Source: Candidatus Chlorobium masyuteum
GTDB lineage: Bacteria > Bacteroidota > Chlorobiia > Chlorobiales > Chlorobiaceae
Reading direction: 5' to 3'
Length of the DNA stretch: 64,000 bases
Assembly: GCF_011601315.1 (NCBI RefSeq)
Contig: NZ_JAAORA010000003.1
Span: 124,001 to 188,000 of the forward strand
Shown here: one piece after another, positions 36,255 to 44,920 of the stretch
How positions within the stretch are numbered: position 1 is the stretch's first letter
How the letters are laid out: every line of letters begins with the position of its first letter
The notes under the pieces: model-generated
Databases searched by the model: none
What the model saw: the letters and a program-made list of their open reading frames with translations, nothing else
Told to the model about the DNA's origin: nothing
Translations under genes and position numbers: made by a program

Positions 36255-36292
36255 ACAACAAAGCTCCGTTATTCGCTACGGAGCTTTGTTGT
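36255..36292. terminator. bidirectional-looking hairpin terminator
   Basis: A perfect 15-base stem (ACAACAAAGCTCCGT with ACGGAGCTTTGTTGT) and an 8-base loop lie 16 bases after the lipoprotein stop. The plus-strand side is followed by an AT-rich tract, not a clean T-run. On the minus strand a run of T follows. No gene reads into it from the right. Confidence 0.75.
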
Positions 36293-36532
36293 ATAATATA
36301 TATTATGTAAAGTAAGACTATTCAGAAAAAATTTAAGTATCTCTCCTCTCTCCCGCACAGAAGCCTGATCGGGGCTGTCAGATTACTCTCAAGCCAGTTC
36401 CTGTTTCTATTGCTTTCTCACCTGGATGCAGAAACATGCACAACGATGAACGGAACATCGTTTTGAGGTGTTATGCATTTGTTACGTATTCCGCTTCTAT
36501 ATTTCAAGTATCAATTAAACTTCGGGGGTACC

Positions 36533-37348
36533 ATGAACACAAAGTTTGATTTATCTAGGCTGTTGAGAATAATGGCTCTCTTGGGCTTATTCCTGAATAT
36601 GACCGGAATAGCTTATGCAAACAATTTTTTTGCTGCCTACAACGTCGCTCAGCAAGGTGTCACCATACGCACACTGAACCTTCAGCAGGTCGGTGTTATC
36701 CCGACATCACATCCTGTCAATGGTGTCACTGCTGGCCCGAATAATGACCTCTATATGGTCAATCAAAATCATATCTATAACTATTCGGTTACCGGGCAAC
36801 TCATCAAGGATATGAATTTTCCTGATTCCGGAATCAACTACACCGATATTACTGTTCGCGGTAACAGGGTTTACGCTTCCTATAATGGCACTCAGCAAGG
36901 ATTTACTGTTCGCGATCTTGCTTTGAATCAACTCGCTTTTTACCAGACAGGATTCAATATTAATGGTATCGCTGCAGGCACAAACAATGATCTCTATCTG
37001 GCATCCGGGAACAAATTATACCGATATGGAACCAACGGTGTACAGCTTAAAGTCATGACCTTTCCTGATCCAGGTATTGTCTATAATGATGTTGCTGTTA
37101 TCTGCGGAAGACTTCTTGCCACTTACAGCGGCTCACAAAAAGGGTTCACCATCAGGGACCTCGTCACCCTGGACCAGTATTCGTTTGTCCAGACTCCTTT
37201 CGTTATCGGTGGAATAGTTGGGGGCTCCAATAATGATGTCTACATAAGCGGTGCAAACAAACTCTACAACTATACTCTTGCAGGCCAGCAGATACAGTCA
37301 TTCACCTGGCCACAGGCAAACCTTGTTTACGGTGACCTCACTCGATAG
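36533..37348 (+). CDS. secreted protein with three 80-residue repeats
   Basis: 271 residues from the ATG at 36533, chosen because GGGGG lies just before it and it opens a signal peptide (LLRIMALLGLFLNMTGIAYA). The mature part consists of three repeats of about 80 residues. Each begins (F/V/L)xA(S/T)Y-x4-QxGxT(I/V)R and contains NNDLY or NNDVY, then YxYxxxG and FPDxGIxYxD. The pattern suggests WD-like or NHL-like blades of a beta-propeller, two blades per repeat, though six would be a small propeller. Function unknown; a binding or surface role is likely. A terminator follows. Confidence 0.75.
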   Translation: MNTKFDLSRLLRIMALLGLFLNMTGIAYANNFFAAYNVAQQGVTIRTLNLQQVGVIPTSHPVNGVTAGPNNDLYMVNQNHIYNYSVTGQLIKDMNFPDSGINYTDITVRGNRVYASYNGTQQGFTVRDLALNQLAFYQTGFNINGIAAGTNNDLYLASGNKLYRYGTNGVQLKVMTFPDPGIVYNDVAVICGRLLATYSGSQKGFTIRDLVTLDQYSFVQTPFVIGGIVGGSNNDVYISGANKLYNYTLAGQQIQSFTWPQANLVYGDLTR

Positions 37349-37369
37349 GCTTTAGCTCATTTGAGATTT

Positions 37370-37415
37370 GCCCGCTGGCATTGCATTACAAGGCATAAAA
37401 CCGGCGGGCATTTTT
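37370..37415 (+). terminator. rho-independent terminator
   Basis: GCCCGCTGG pairs with CCGGCGGGC (one G-T wobble) across a 22-base loop, followed by ATTTTT, 22 bases after the three-repeat gene. Confidence 0.8.
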
Positions 37416-37561
37416 CAGCTGCCCCTCTCTCTTTGAACCTCTGACCTTTATCGTTTAAACCGCATTTACATTATATTACTTTATGTGTGCTGCTACTTCA
37501 ATGAAGTCAGTAACTACAGGCTTACAACATGTATACAACGCCATAATCGATTAGAAATTCG

Positions 37562-38401
37562 ATGAAAAAATCGCTCTGGTATGCAGCGGGAGTTACAGCC
37601 CTGCTTTTCGGCAACCCTCAGCCTGATGCTCAGGCAGAGATCAGTGTAGCGATCACAAAGGTTTCGAAACCAACGTTTGTCATCGATTCCCGACCAGTTT
37701 TCGTCAAGCCTGCGAATCCGGGATTTTCCATAGCTTCAGTAGGGTTTTATGACCTCATCTCTTATGAGAACCGCTACTACCTCTACTATAATAACGCCTG
37801 GTACCTCTCGTCAAGCTATCGTGGGCCCTGGAGTGTGATTCGAGCTGATATGCTGCCGCTGAAAATCAGAAAACAGAGCATTTCAGAGATAAGAAGCTCC
37901 CGGGATAATGAAATTCGTAAGCTCAAGAACAGAGCTGATCTCCTGAAACAGCAAACCGGGCTGAAAAAACAGCGGACCCTTGAGCAGAAGCAGAGCGACG
38001 AAAGTTACAGGAGAACGCTCATGGAGCAGCGCACCGACGAAAACACCCAAAGGAGTCTCGACGAAAAGCGGACGGATGCAACGACCAAAAGGACCCTCGA
38101 CCAGCAGCGCAGTGACGAAACCACAAAAAGAACCCTCGACGAAAAGCGGACGGACGAAACCTACAAGAGAAATCTTCAGCAGCAGCGCAGCGATGACACA
38201 ATAAAAAGAGCTCTTGAAGAGAAGCGCACTGACGAAAGCTCCAAAAGAACCCTTGAAGAGAAACGCATTGATGAAAACATCCAGAGAAAGCTTGATGAAC
38301 AGCGAAGTGATGAAACAGACAAAAGAAATCTTGAGCAGCAGCGCACGGACCAGTACAACCAGAAAATACTCGATGAACAGCGGAGCAAGGAGAACAATTG
38401 A
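37562..38401 (+). CDS. exported protein with ten 13-residue charged repeats
   Basis: 279 residues. A signal peptide (KKSLWYAAGVTALLFGNPQPDAQA) is followed by a Tyr/Trp-rich domain (YDLISYENRYYLYYNNAWYLSSSYRGPW) shared with the protein at 35618. Residues 138-267 are ten tandem copies of a 13-residue unit, consensus R-T-L-(D/E)-(E/Q)-(K/Q)-R-(T/S)-D-E-x-x-K, plus a partial last copy. The repeat has no cysteine or proline and is very charged, so a long helix or coiled coil is likely. The gene has its own upstream region with no evident operon partner. Function unknown; an envelope spacer or binding role is a guess. Confidence 0.75.
   Translation: MKKSLWYAAGVTALLFGNPQPDAQAEISVAITKVSKPTFVIDSRPVFVKPANPGFSIASVGFYDLISYENRYYLYYNNAWYLSSSYRGPWSVIRADMLPLKIRKQSISEIRSSRDNEIRKLKNRADLLKQQTGLKKQRTLEQKQSDESYRRTLMEQRTDENTQRSLDEKRTDATTKRTLDQQRSDETTKRTLDEKRTDETYKRNLQQQRSDDTIKRALEEKRTDESSKRTLEEKRIDENIQRKLDEQRSDETDKRNLEQQRTDQYNQKILDEQRSKENN
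37973..38362 (+). repeat. ten tandem 39-base coding repeats
   Basis: Ten in-frame 39-base units encode the 13-residue repeat of the exported protein. A partial eleventh unit runs to 38398. DNA copies vary at third positions, so the protein unit is conserved better than the DNA. Confidence 0.85.
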
Positions 38402-38466
38402 AATGCCCTTTTCCGGTGCTTGCCACTCCCCTTCCCGTGGACAGAAATGATCCGCTATAATCTTTA

Positions 38467-38556
38467 ATTACAAGAATATAGATCGATACAGACTATTGTA
38501 ATTATGATCAAGATCGGCTGATCATGTCGATATAATATTTCATTACAAGAATATAG
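38467..38556. repeat. 15-base direct repeat pair
   Basis: ATTACAAGAATATAG occurs at 38467-38481 and again at 38542-38556, start to start 75 bases. The second copy ends 2 bases before the ATG of the next gene. It could be a regulator site pair or a duplication scar. Confidence 0.6.
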
Positions 38557-38558
38557 CG

Positions 38559-39068
38559 ATGCCGAAACTGTCACCGAAAGGCATAAAATGGCTGAAAGGG
38601 TTTCATCTTGTTGCTGTGGGCTCATGGATAGGCGGAGCAATCTCCCTTCTGGCACTCTATTTCCTGAAAAGTGATGTGACTGACGGCGGGGTTTTGTTCG
38701 GAATAAACCGGAGCATTCATCATGTCGATATGAACATCGTGGTGATTCCCGGTGCCATTGGAAGCCTGCTCACCGGCCTCTTCTACTCAACCTTCACGCA
38801 CTGGGGATTCTTCAGGCACACATGGCTGACCTTCAAGTGGATAGTAACCCTCACGGCAATTCTTTTCGGAACCTTCTATCTTGGCCCCTGGGAAACCACC
38901 ATGATGGAGATCTCCGGCAAAATCGGGATTGCATCATTAACCGATCCCGCTTACCTCTACAACCAGAAGATGAACCTTGTGTTCGGAACCATTCAGGTTC
39001 TGGTGCTGCTCATCACCATCTTTATCTCCATTTTCAAGCCCTGGAAGGGGAAAAAACAGGCAACGTGA
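38559..39068 (+). CDS. four-helix membrane protein, DUF2269/CopD-like
   Basis: 169 residues with about four membrane helices (FHLVAVGSWIGGAISLLALYFL; VVIPGAIGSLLTGLFYST; WIVTLTAILFGTFYL; FGTIQVLVLLITIFISIF). The His in GFHLVAVGSWIGG and THWGFF recall small integral proteins of the DUF2269/CopD sort, some of which bind heme or copper. The final 35 bases overlap the end of the histidine kinase gene on the other strand. Function unknown. Confidence 0.65.
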   Translation: MPKLSPKGIKWLKGFHLVAVGSWIGGAISLLALYFLKSDVTDGGVLFGINRSIHHVDMNIVVIPGAIGSLLTGLFYSTFTHWGFFRHTWLTFKWIVTLTAILFGTFYLGPWETTMMEISGKIGIASLTDPAYLYNQKMNLVFGTIQVLVLLITIFISIFKPWKGKKQAT

Positions 39069-40848
39069 AATGAAAAATGGAGCCGCTTTCGGGATTGCTC
39101 TCAGCACCAACAGTTCCGCCATGAGCTTCTATAATCTCCTTGACAATGGAGAGCCCAAGTCCTATTCCACTCTCTTCCTGCTGTCCGGGCACCCGGTAAA
39201 ACTGTTCAAAAAGGTGCTCCAGATGTTCAGAAGCAATACCCTCACCACTGTTTGCAACAGAAAACCTTACATTATCCTCATCTTCACAAGCGCTTATGGT
39301 TATTGATCCCTCAGGTGGAGTAAATCGCAGTGCGTTGGACAAAAGATTGGCAAAAACATGACGGATACGCTCCGGATCGGCCATAACTTCCGGTACTCCT
39401 TCCGGAACCGTGTTTACAAGATTCACCCGTCTGTCGCGGGCTTCTGCCGTAAAAGGATCAACACCTTCGGTCGCGAGCCGAAAAGGAGAGCAGAGCTGAA
39501 TGTTCAGGTTTGCCTTACCGGACTCTATCCTGTTGAGGTCGAGCAGATCATCAAGTATATGTGAGAGGCGTTCACTCTCTTCACGCGCAGCATACAGCAG
39601 CTCGGCCTGTTTGCTGTTCAGAGTTCCGATGCGCTCTTCAAGCAGCAGATAGATTGACATTCTGAGTGAAGTAAGGGGTGTTCGAAGCTGATGGGAAACG
39701 GTAGCAATAACACTTCGTTTCAGCTCAAGCTGCTCTATAATTTGCGTGACATCCCTGAGTATCAGGGCTGTACCGGCAGGTACAGGCACTGCCTGTGGCA
39801 GAAAAAAGCTCTCCCGGTTTCCGGCAAAATGCTGGATATAGCGCTTGTTCTCAAGCGTGTCACCGCCATACTCCTGCTTTTCCTTGTTCTGCAACAACTC
39901 CGTCATCCACTCGTGACCAAGATCATGAACATTTACGCCGGGCTTCAGGCCGAAATAGTTCTCAGCGGTTTCGGTCGATACTTCAATCTCGCCGTTCTGA
40001 TCAAGCACAGCTATCGGCACAGGCAGCGCCTTGAACACCTCCTGTGTGGCACTTCGTGTTCTGAGAAGCGTATCCATATCGGTTTTGCGCATCTTGCGCA
40101 AGGTCGCCGCCATATCGTTAAATGACCTCGAGAGCTGTCCGATCTCATCGTTTGATGTGGTATCAAGCACCAGATCAAGGTTCCCCCTGCTGATCTCTTC
40201 AGCAGAAGCAATCAGTTTTTTTATCGGCATGAGAATCCAGCGATGTGCCTGAAAACTGAAAAGCAGGGCAATAACGGCACAGGCCAGAATTACGGCAAGC
40301 ATTGTGTTATGAGCAGATGCCGCCATGCGGCGGGCACTGTCATTGGCCCGGTTCATATTCGCCTGATTCATTTCAAGAACCTCTCCGGAGAACTGCTTGA
40401 TTTCCTGAAACAGTGGCAGAAGAGTCTGGAAATAACGTTTCTGCCTTAGCGAAAGATCCTGGGACTGGTCGGTAACCAGATCAATAATCCTGGAATACTC
40501 GATGAAGAGTGCCCTGATACGCATCGCTTTCTGATGTTCGCCGGGCAGGGTAATATTGCCAAGCTCAATCTGGAGTGCATTCCTGAAGTTATTTTCAGGC
40601 AGCCGGATTGAGCTCAATCCCTCGTCATAATGACCGGTAAAAGTCAAAAGAACACCCCGGTCGATCTGCTCCAGCGACTCTTTCATTTTCTGGCACGCAA
40701 TCACACTCCGATAGTTCTGCCGGAGAATGATGTCAATGGCACCACCAAGAGAATCAATCTGGCGGATAGTGAGCACGCCCATAACAAGCACCAGCACAAG
40801 CAGGCCGCTGAATCCGAGTATAAGTTTCTGCCGTATCCCGATCATCAT
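39034..40848 (-). CDS. sensor histidine kinase (membrane sensor, HAMP, PAS, HisKA, ATPase)
   Basis: 604 residues. The first helix is about 10-27, a periplasmic region spans 28-180 and the second helix is 183-203. HAMP lies around 204-255 (PIKKLIASAEEISRGNLDL), PAS at about 270-370 and the phosphorylated His at H386 in VSHQLRTPLTSLRM. The ATPase has NLLSNALRF and GIGLGLSIVKE. It is a clear paralogue of the kinase at 51224, including periplasmic LGNITLPGE versus LHNITLPGE. It lies just after the KimA-like transporter gene (44 bases), so it may sense K+ supply or turgor. The probable partner is the response regulator at 43087. It overlaps the membrane protein at 38559 tail to tail. Confidence 0.9.
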   Translation of the reverse strand: MMIGIRQKLILGFSGLLVLVLVMGVLTIRQIDSLGGAIDIILRQNYRSVIACQKMKESLEQIDRGVLLTFTGHYDEGLSSIRLPENNFRNALQIELGNITLPGEHQKAMRIRALFIEYSRIIDLVTDQSQDLSLRQKRYFQTLLPLFQEIKQFSGEVLEMNQANMNRANDSARRMAASAHNTMLAVILACAVIALLFSFQAHRWILMPIKKLIASAEEISRGNLDLVLDTTSNDEIGQLSRSFNDMAATLRKMRKTDMDTLLRTRSATQEVFKALPVPIAVLDQNGEIEVSTETAENYFGLKPGVNVHDLGHEWMTELLQNKEKQEYGGDTLENKRYIQHFAGNRESFFLPQAVPVPAGTALILRDVTQIIEQLELKRSVIATVSHQLRTPLTSLRMSIYLLLEERIGTLNSKQAELLYAAREESERLSHILDDLLDLNRIESGKANLNIQLCSPFRLATEGVDPFTAEARDRRVNLVNTVPEGVPEVMADPERIRHVFANLLSNALRFTPPEGSITISACEDEDNVRFSVANSGEGIASEHLEHLFEQFYRVPGQQEESGIGLGLSIVKEIIEAHGGTVGAESNPESGSIFHFTLPVFSPSRA

Positions 40849-40892
40849 GAGCCTTTGTTACTGATACGAGTTGCGGGTGCGGAGATAAATGG

Positions 40893-42887
40893 TCATACCT
40901 TGATCGGTAAAATCACAAAGGGAATGCCGTGCACGTAAAGGTTCCGCTGTATGGCAAAAACCGTATAGTTGTGCAGCCAGCGATCCATCAGGGACTCTTT
41001 GCTGAAGACAAGCTGACCTCCGAAAAAGACGATATCCGGATACTTTTCAGTAATAGCCGGAACAAGCTTGTTGACTTCGTCCACCACATCCGTCCCGATG
41101 GAATAGTATGCTTCCGAATAGTAGCCATGCGCTTTCATATAGTCCATATATTTGGATGTCTCGTTGCGAACAAAACTGCCGAGATGGTCAATTTCATCCG
41201 CCCCCTTGAAGTTTCCGGCATCAATGGAACCGATTTCAACAAACACATAATTTTTGTAGCTGTTGCCAAAGAGACGGAAGACGCTGAAGAGCGTATGCAA
41301 CCCAAGTCCGTTAAAACCATTCACCAGTATCGCTGCGGTTTTGCCCTTCGGATCAAAAACAGGGTCCGGAGTGGATTTATCACGCTCTTTGTCGTGAACA
41401 TCCGACCCCGATAGCACTGCCGCTTCAACAATTACTTCAAGCCGTTTCAGCGAATGAGCGGTTTTGTTATAGTGATTCTTGATATAAAACGAACCCAAAA
41501 CCAGAATACCGGTAATCAGAATGGTCACCCATCCCCCCTCATTGAACTTGAGGACCAGAACCGAAATCAAAATAAATGTTGTCAGGGTCAATCCAACGCC
41601 ATTAATCACCAGTTTCTGCAGCCAACCATTTTCTGTATCTCTTTTCTCCCACCAGTGCCTGACCATACCGAGCTGTGAGAGCGTAAAGGTTATAAACACA
41701 TTGATACTATAAAGAACGATCAGAAAATCGACTGATCCATTCGATGCGAGCATCATAACAAGTGAAGCAAAACCCATCACCAGAATCCCTTTTTCCGTCA
41801 CCAACCGGTCACTCAGCATGGCAAAGCGTGTAGGCAGCCACTTGTCAAGCGCCATATTTGCCAATACCCTCGGCCCGTCAAGAAAACCGGTCTGTGCGGC
41901 AATAAAGAGCAGAACTGCTTCTGAAAAAAGGGTAACCCAGACAAAACCGACCCCGTAAAAGCCGCCCCAGGAAGCTGTAATGCCTTCAAACAGAATGGCA
42001 TTCATAGTCTTGCCGGGCGTGTCACGGACATCAAAAAGGATGTATGCGAGCATCAGCCCCATGACGGTCACGGAAAGAGAGATTGCCATGTACTTCATGG
42101 TTTTTTTTGCCGTCTCAACCTTCGGCTCACGCAAAACAGGCAAGCCGTTGCTGACCGCCTCAATACCGGTGAAGGTACCGGCACCAAGGCTGTATGCCTT
42201 CAGAACCAGAAAGAGCACCCCGAAAACGCCGAGGGTGTTAAATGAAGTGGCAAGCTCACGACCGGTCTCGTGATAGACCGCACCGAAGTTCCCCGCGTGG
42301 GAGAAGACCGCATAGACTATGACAATGAGGTGTGTAGCAACAAAAAGCAGGAACACAGGCACAAGAGGCATAACTGCCTCCTTGATTCCCCGAAGGTTCA
42401 GAACAAGCAGTATAGAGACTCCGAAGACGGCAAACCAGAGTTTATAACCGATGAGGCTGATGGGCAAAAAGCTGAAAATGGCATCCGCACCACTGGCAAT
42501 AGAGATGGTAATGGTGAGGATGTAATCGATAAGCAGCGCACTGCCGGAAATAACTCCCATCTCGGGAGAAAGCAGTTTGCTGGCTACAAGATAACCGCCG
42601 CCGCCATGAGGAAAGAGTTCAATGATATGGGAATAACTTGATGCAATGATCAGAATGGTTATTCCGGTTCCCAAAGCCACAAAAATACCGAGTGTAGGGT
42701 GCCCCTGAAGAGCCTTGAAGGCTTCTGCGGGACCATAGCAGGATGAGGAGAGACCATCAGAGCCGAGCCCTACCCATGCAAGAAAAGCGGAGAGTGCAAG
42801 CTGATGGAATATCTTGTGATCACGAAAATCTCTTGCACCGCCGAAAAAAAATGTTTTAACCTGCCTGACTGCCTTTTTGATTGTCAT
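40893..42887 (-). CDS. KimA-like potassium transporter (APC superfamily)
   Basis: 664 residues with 12 hydrophobic segments in the first 460 and a soluble C-terminal domain. The region GGGGYLVASKLLSPEMGVISGSALLIDYILTITISIASGADAIFS closely follows the KimA (YdaO) pattern of Bacillus, including GGxYxVxK-x-L, LxDYILT and SISxGxDA. The tail also has a Rossmann-like segment (AAILVNGFNG to FVILPIKV), as in KimA. KimA imports K+ with protons. The position between two kinase/regulator genes and close to kdpFABC supports a potassium role. An amino acid permease is the alternative. No ribosome binding site is visible before the ATG. Confidence 0.85.
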   Translation of the reverse strand: MTIKKAVRQVKTFFFGGARDFRDHKIFHQLALSAFLAWVGLGSDGLSSSCYGPAEAFKALQGHPTLGIFVALGTGITILIIASSYSHIIELFPHGGGGYLVASKLLSPEMGVISGSALLIDYILTITISIASGADAIFSFLPISLIGYKLWFAVFGVSILLVLNLRGIKEAVMPLVPVFLLFVATHLIVIVYAVFSHAGNFGAVYHETGRELATSFNTLGVFGVLFLVLKAYSLGAGTFTGIEAVSNGLPVLREPKVETAKKTMKYMAISLSVTVMGLMLAYILFDVRDTPGKTMNAILFEGITASWGGFYGVGFVWVTLFSEAVLLFIAAQTGFLDGPRVLANMALDKWLPTRFAMLSDRLVTEKGILVMGFASLVMMLASNGSVDFLIVLYSINVFITFTLSQLGMVRHWWEKRDTENGWLQKLVINGVGLTLTTFILISVLVLKFNEGGWVTILITGILVLGSFYIKNHYNKTAHSLKRLEVIVEAAVLSGSDVHDKERDKSTPDPVFDPKGKTAAILVNGFNGLGLHTLFSVFRLFGNSYKNYVFVEIGSIDAGNFKGADEIDHLGSFVRNETSKYMDYMKAHGYYSEAYYSIGTDVVDEVNKLVPAITEKYPDIVFFGGQLVFSKESLMDRWLHNYTVFAIQRNLYVHGIPFVILPIKV

Positions 42888-43086
42888 AATAACAAAAAAT
42901 ATTTGCGCCGGTGATATGCGGTGACAAACTGCACCTCGTTATCATAATCCGGCAAAAATCCGGAACACATTGGCGGCTTAAAACGCCGTCACGTGAAAAA
43001 CATAACGAATGGGTGCAAAAGAACATCTTGCAGAAAACAAGGGTATGGCAGAAAAAGCATTGAATTTTGCAAGGCGGCTTTTGGGC
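42888..43086. other. intergenic region between the regulator and KimA-like genes
   Basis: 199 bases without a gene. A small inverted repeat TCCGGCAAAAATCCGGA (42948-42964) lies near the KimA start. I found no sigma-54 box. Confidence 0.35.
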
Positions 43087-44424
43087 TCAGATGCCGTATT
43101 GCTTCCTTTTTCTCCACAGTGTAGCCTGATCGATACCGAGAGTATCGGCGGCTTCCTGAAGAGATTTGGATGAGGCGAGAATTCGACGGATATGGGTCTC
43201 TTCTATCACATCGAGGGTTATGGGATCACCAAGACTAACCGGATGCGTTTTGGCGACAATGGAGTCCGGAAGAAGTTCAATACCGATCTGACCGTTTTTA
43301 CCAAGAATAACAGCACGCTCCATCACATTGCGCAACTCCCGGATATTGCCCGGCCATGAATACGTTCTTAGTGAAGTTCGTGCCTGTTCGGTGAATCCAT
43401 CAAAATTTTTCAGATTCTGGGCGGCAAAGAATTGCAGCATATTCAAGGCAAGCTGTTCAACATCATTGGGTCTGTCTGCAAGAGGTGGCAGATCGATCTG
43501 GATGCCGTTAAGGCGGTAGAAAAGGTCTTCACGGAACTCCCCTTCCCTGACTGCAAGATCAAGATCAGTATTGGTTGCGGCAATAATACGGACGTCGGCT
43601 TTGCGTGTCTGAGGCTCTCCGATTCGCTCATATTCACGATCCTGGATAAAGCGGAGCAGTTTTGGCTGAATGGAGAGAGGAAGATCACCGATCTCATCAA
43701 GAAAGAGCGTGCCCCCTTCGCATAAGGTTACTCTTCCGGGTTTATCCCTGACTGCTCCGGGAAACGAACCTTTGACGTGGCCGAAAAGCTCGCTTTCGAG
43801 CAGTTCTGTGCTCAACGATGGACAGGAAACAACCCCGAATGGCTCCTCCTTTCTCTGGCTCCAGTTGTGAATTGAACGGGCAAGTACAGTTTTACCTGTT
43901 CCGCTCGGACCCCGCAAAAGCACAAGCGCGTCTGAGAGGGCAACCTGACGGGAAAGCTCTATGGCTCGCTGCATTGAAGGGTACCGGGAGGTGAAATAGA
44001 CCTCCGGATGCATACGGTTCAAGTCTTCCTGTAATGAGGCAATACGCATCTCCATAGCACATACTTCGGCAAGACGTGCGGTGATCGATTCAAGCTGGTC
44101 GGGAGTGAAAGGCTTGGCAAGATAGTCCGAAGCTCCGCGTTTCATTGCCTCAACGGCCGTCTCTATCGAGGAATAGGCTGTGATGACGACTATTTTGATC
44201 CATGGACATGCATTCAGGAGTGAGCGCTCCAGGTCAAGACCGCTTTCAGTACCCAACCGGATATCAACAAAGGCAATATCAAAAACCTGCTGTTCAGCCT
44301 CAGCACATGCATCCCTTGAATTACTGACCGCCTTTACACGATGGCCGCGTGACTCCATGAAAACCGTCAGGGTTTTCCGGATATTGGCTTCATCATCGAC
44401 AATCAGGACATTGAGCGATTGCAT
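43087..44424 (-). CDS. NtrC-family response regulator with an altered GAFTGA loop
   Basis: 445 residues: a receiver domain (phospho-acceptor D54 in VDIRLGTE), an AAA+ domain with Walker A GPSGTGKT (172-179), GTLFLDEIGDLPLS as Walker B, and a C-terminal Fis-type helix-turn-helix (LQEAADTLGIDQATLWRKRKQYGI). The sigma-54-contact loop reads GSFPGA (219-224) where the family has GAFTGA. The paralogue at 54529 keeps GAFTGA. The T to P change lies at the residue that touches sigma-54. The gene is followed on the minus strand by the KimA-like transporter and the kinase at 39034. No obvious ribosome binding site was found at the start. Confidence 0.9.
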   Translation of the reverse strand: MQSLNVLIVDDEANIRKTLTVFMESRGHRVKAVSNSRDACAEAEQQVFDIAFVDIRLGTESGLDLERSLLNACPWIKIVVITAYSSIETAVEAMKRGASDYLAKPFTPDQLESITARLAEVCAMEMRIASLQEDLNRMHPEVYFTSRYPSMQRAIELSRQVALSDALVLLRGPSGTGKTVLARSIHNWSQRKEEPFGVVSCPSLSTELLESELFGHVKGSFPGAVRDKPGRVTLCEGGTLFLDEIGDLPLSIQPKLLRFIQDREYERIGEPQTRKADVRIIAATNTDLDLAVREGEFREDLFYRLNGIQIDLPPLADRPNDVEQLALNMLQFFAAQNLKNFDGFTEQARTSLRTYSWPGNIRELRNVMERAVILGKNGQIGIELLPDSIVAKTHPVSLGDPITLDVIEETHIRRILASSKSLQEAADTLGIDQATLWRKRKQYGI

Positions 44425-44633
44425 GTAAATGCTGATATGATTTGTCTATGCGTAATACATTTGAATTATAATTAAATAATGACGGATTTCGCTGCCCTCT
44501 TCGGTACAGTTTTCTTTATGAAGATGATAGCGCCGTGACCTGCTGTCCAGAAAAGAGAGCGGCCAGGTAATGGATGGACAGAGAGATAACAATCTGGTTT
44601 GCCCTTTCCCTGGCTACAATAGATTAACCCGTA

Positions 44634-44864
44634 TCATATCAATTCCATACATATTTCAGCTCCCGGAAATTTCTCCTTGACAGACTGGATTAGCAAATCC
44701 TCTTCAAAAGTCCCGAAATCTTCAACATCAATCGGAAAATCAGCACTGTCACTACTGAGGATAAACTCAGGTTCTCCTTCGCAGTTTTTCCTCATAACTT
44801 CAACGTGCCACTTCTCCGGATGAATGGTTGTGTTCCAACGGATATGTATCTTGTGCTGTGACAT
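44634..44864 (-). CDS. small acidic protein, paralogue of 54027-54275
   Basis: 76 residues with a good ribosome binding site (AAAGGGGGC). It aligns with the small protein at 54027: both share a W...W(R/H)V(E/D) start, the block SDSADFPIDVEDFGTFEEDLLIQSVKEKFPGAEI and an (R/C)(I/M)ELI end. The net charge is strongly acidic. No known domain is recognised. Both copies sit beside a regulator gene in the Kdp locus, so a role in K+ signalling or as a small adaptor is possible. Confidence 0.7.
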   Translation of the reverse strand: MSQHKIHIRWNTTIHPEKWHVEVMRKNCEGEPEFILSSDSADFPIDVEDFGTFEEDLLIQSVKEKFPGAEICMELI

Positions 44865-44920
44865 TTGCCCCCTTTATCGATGATTTACAATTTTTAAAGG
44901 CCCTTGATCATCCTCAGGGC

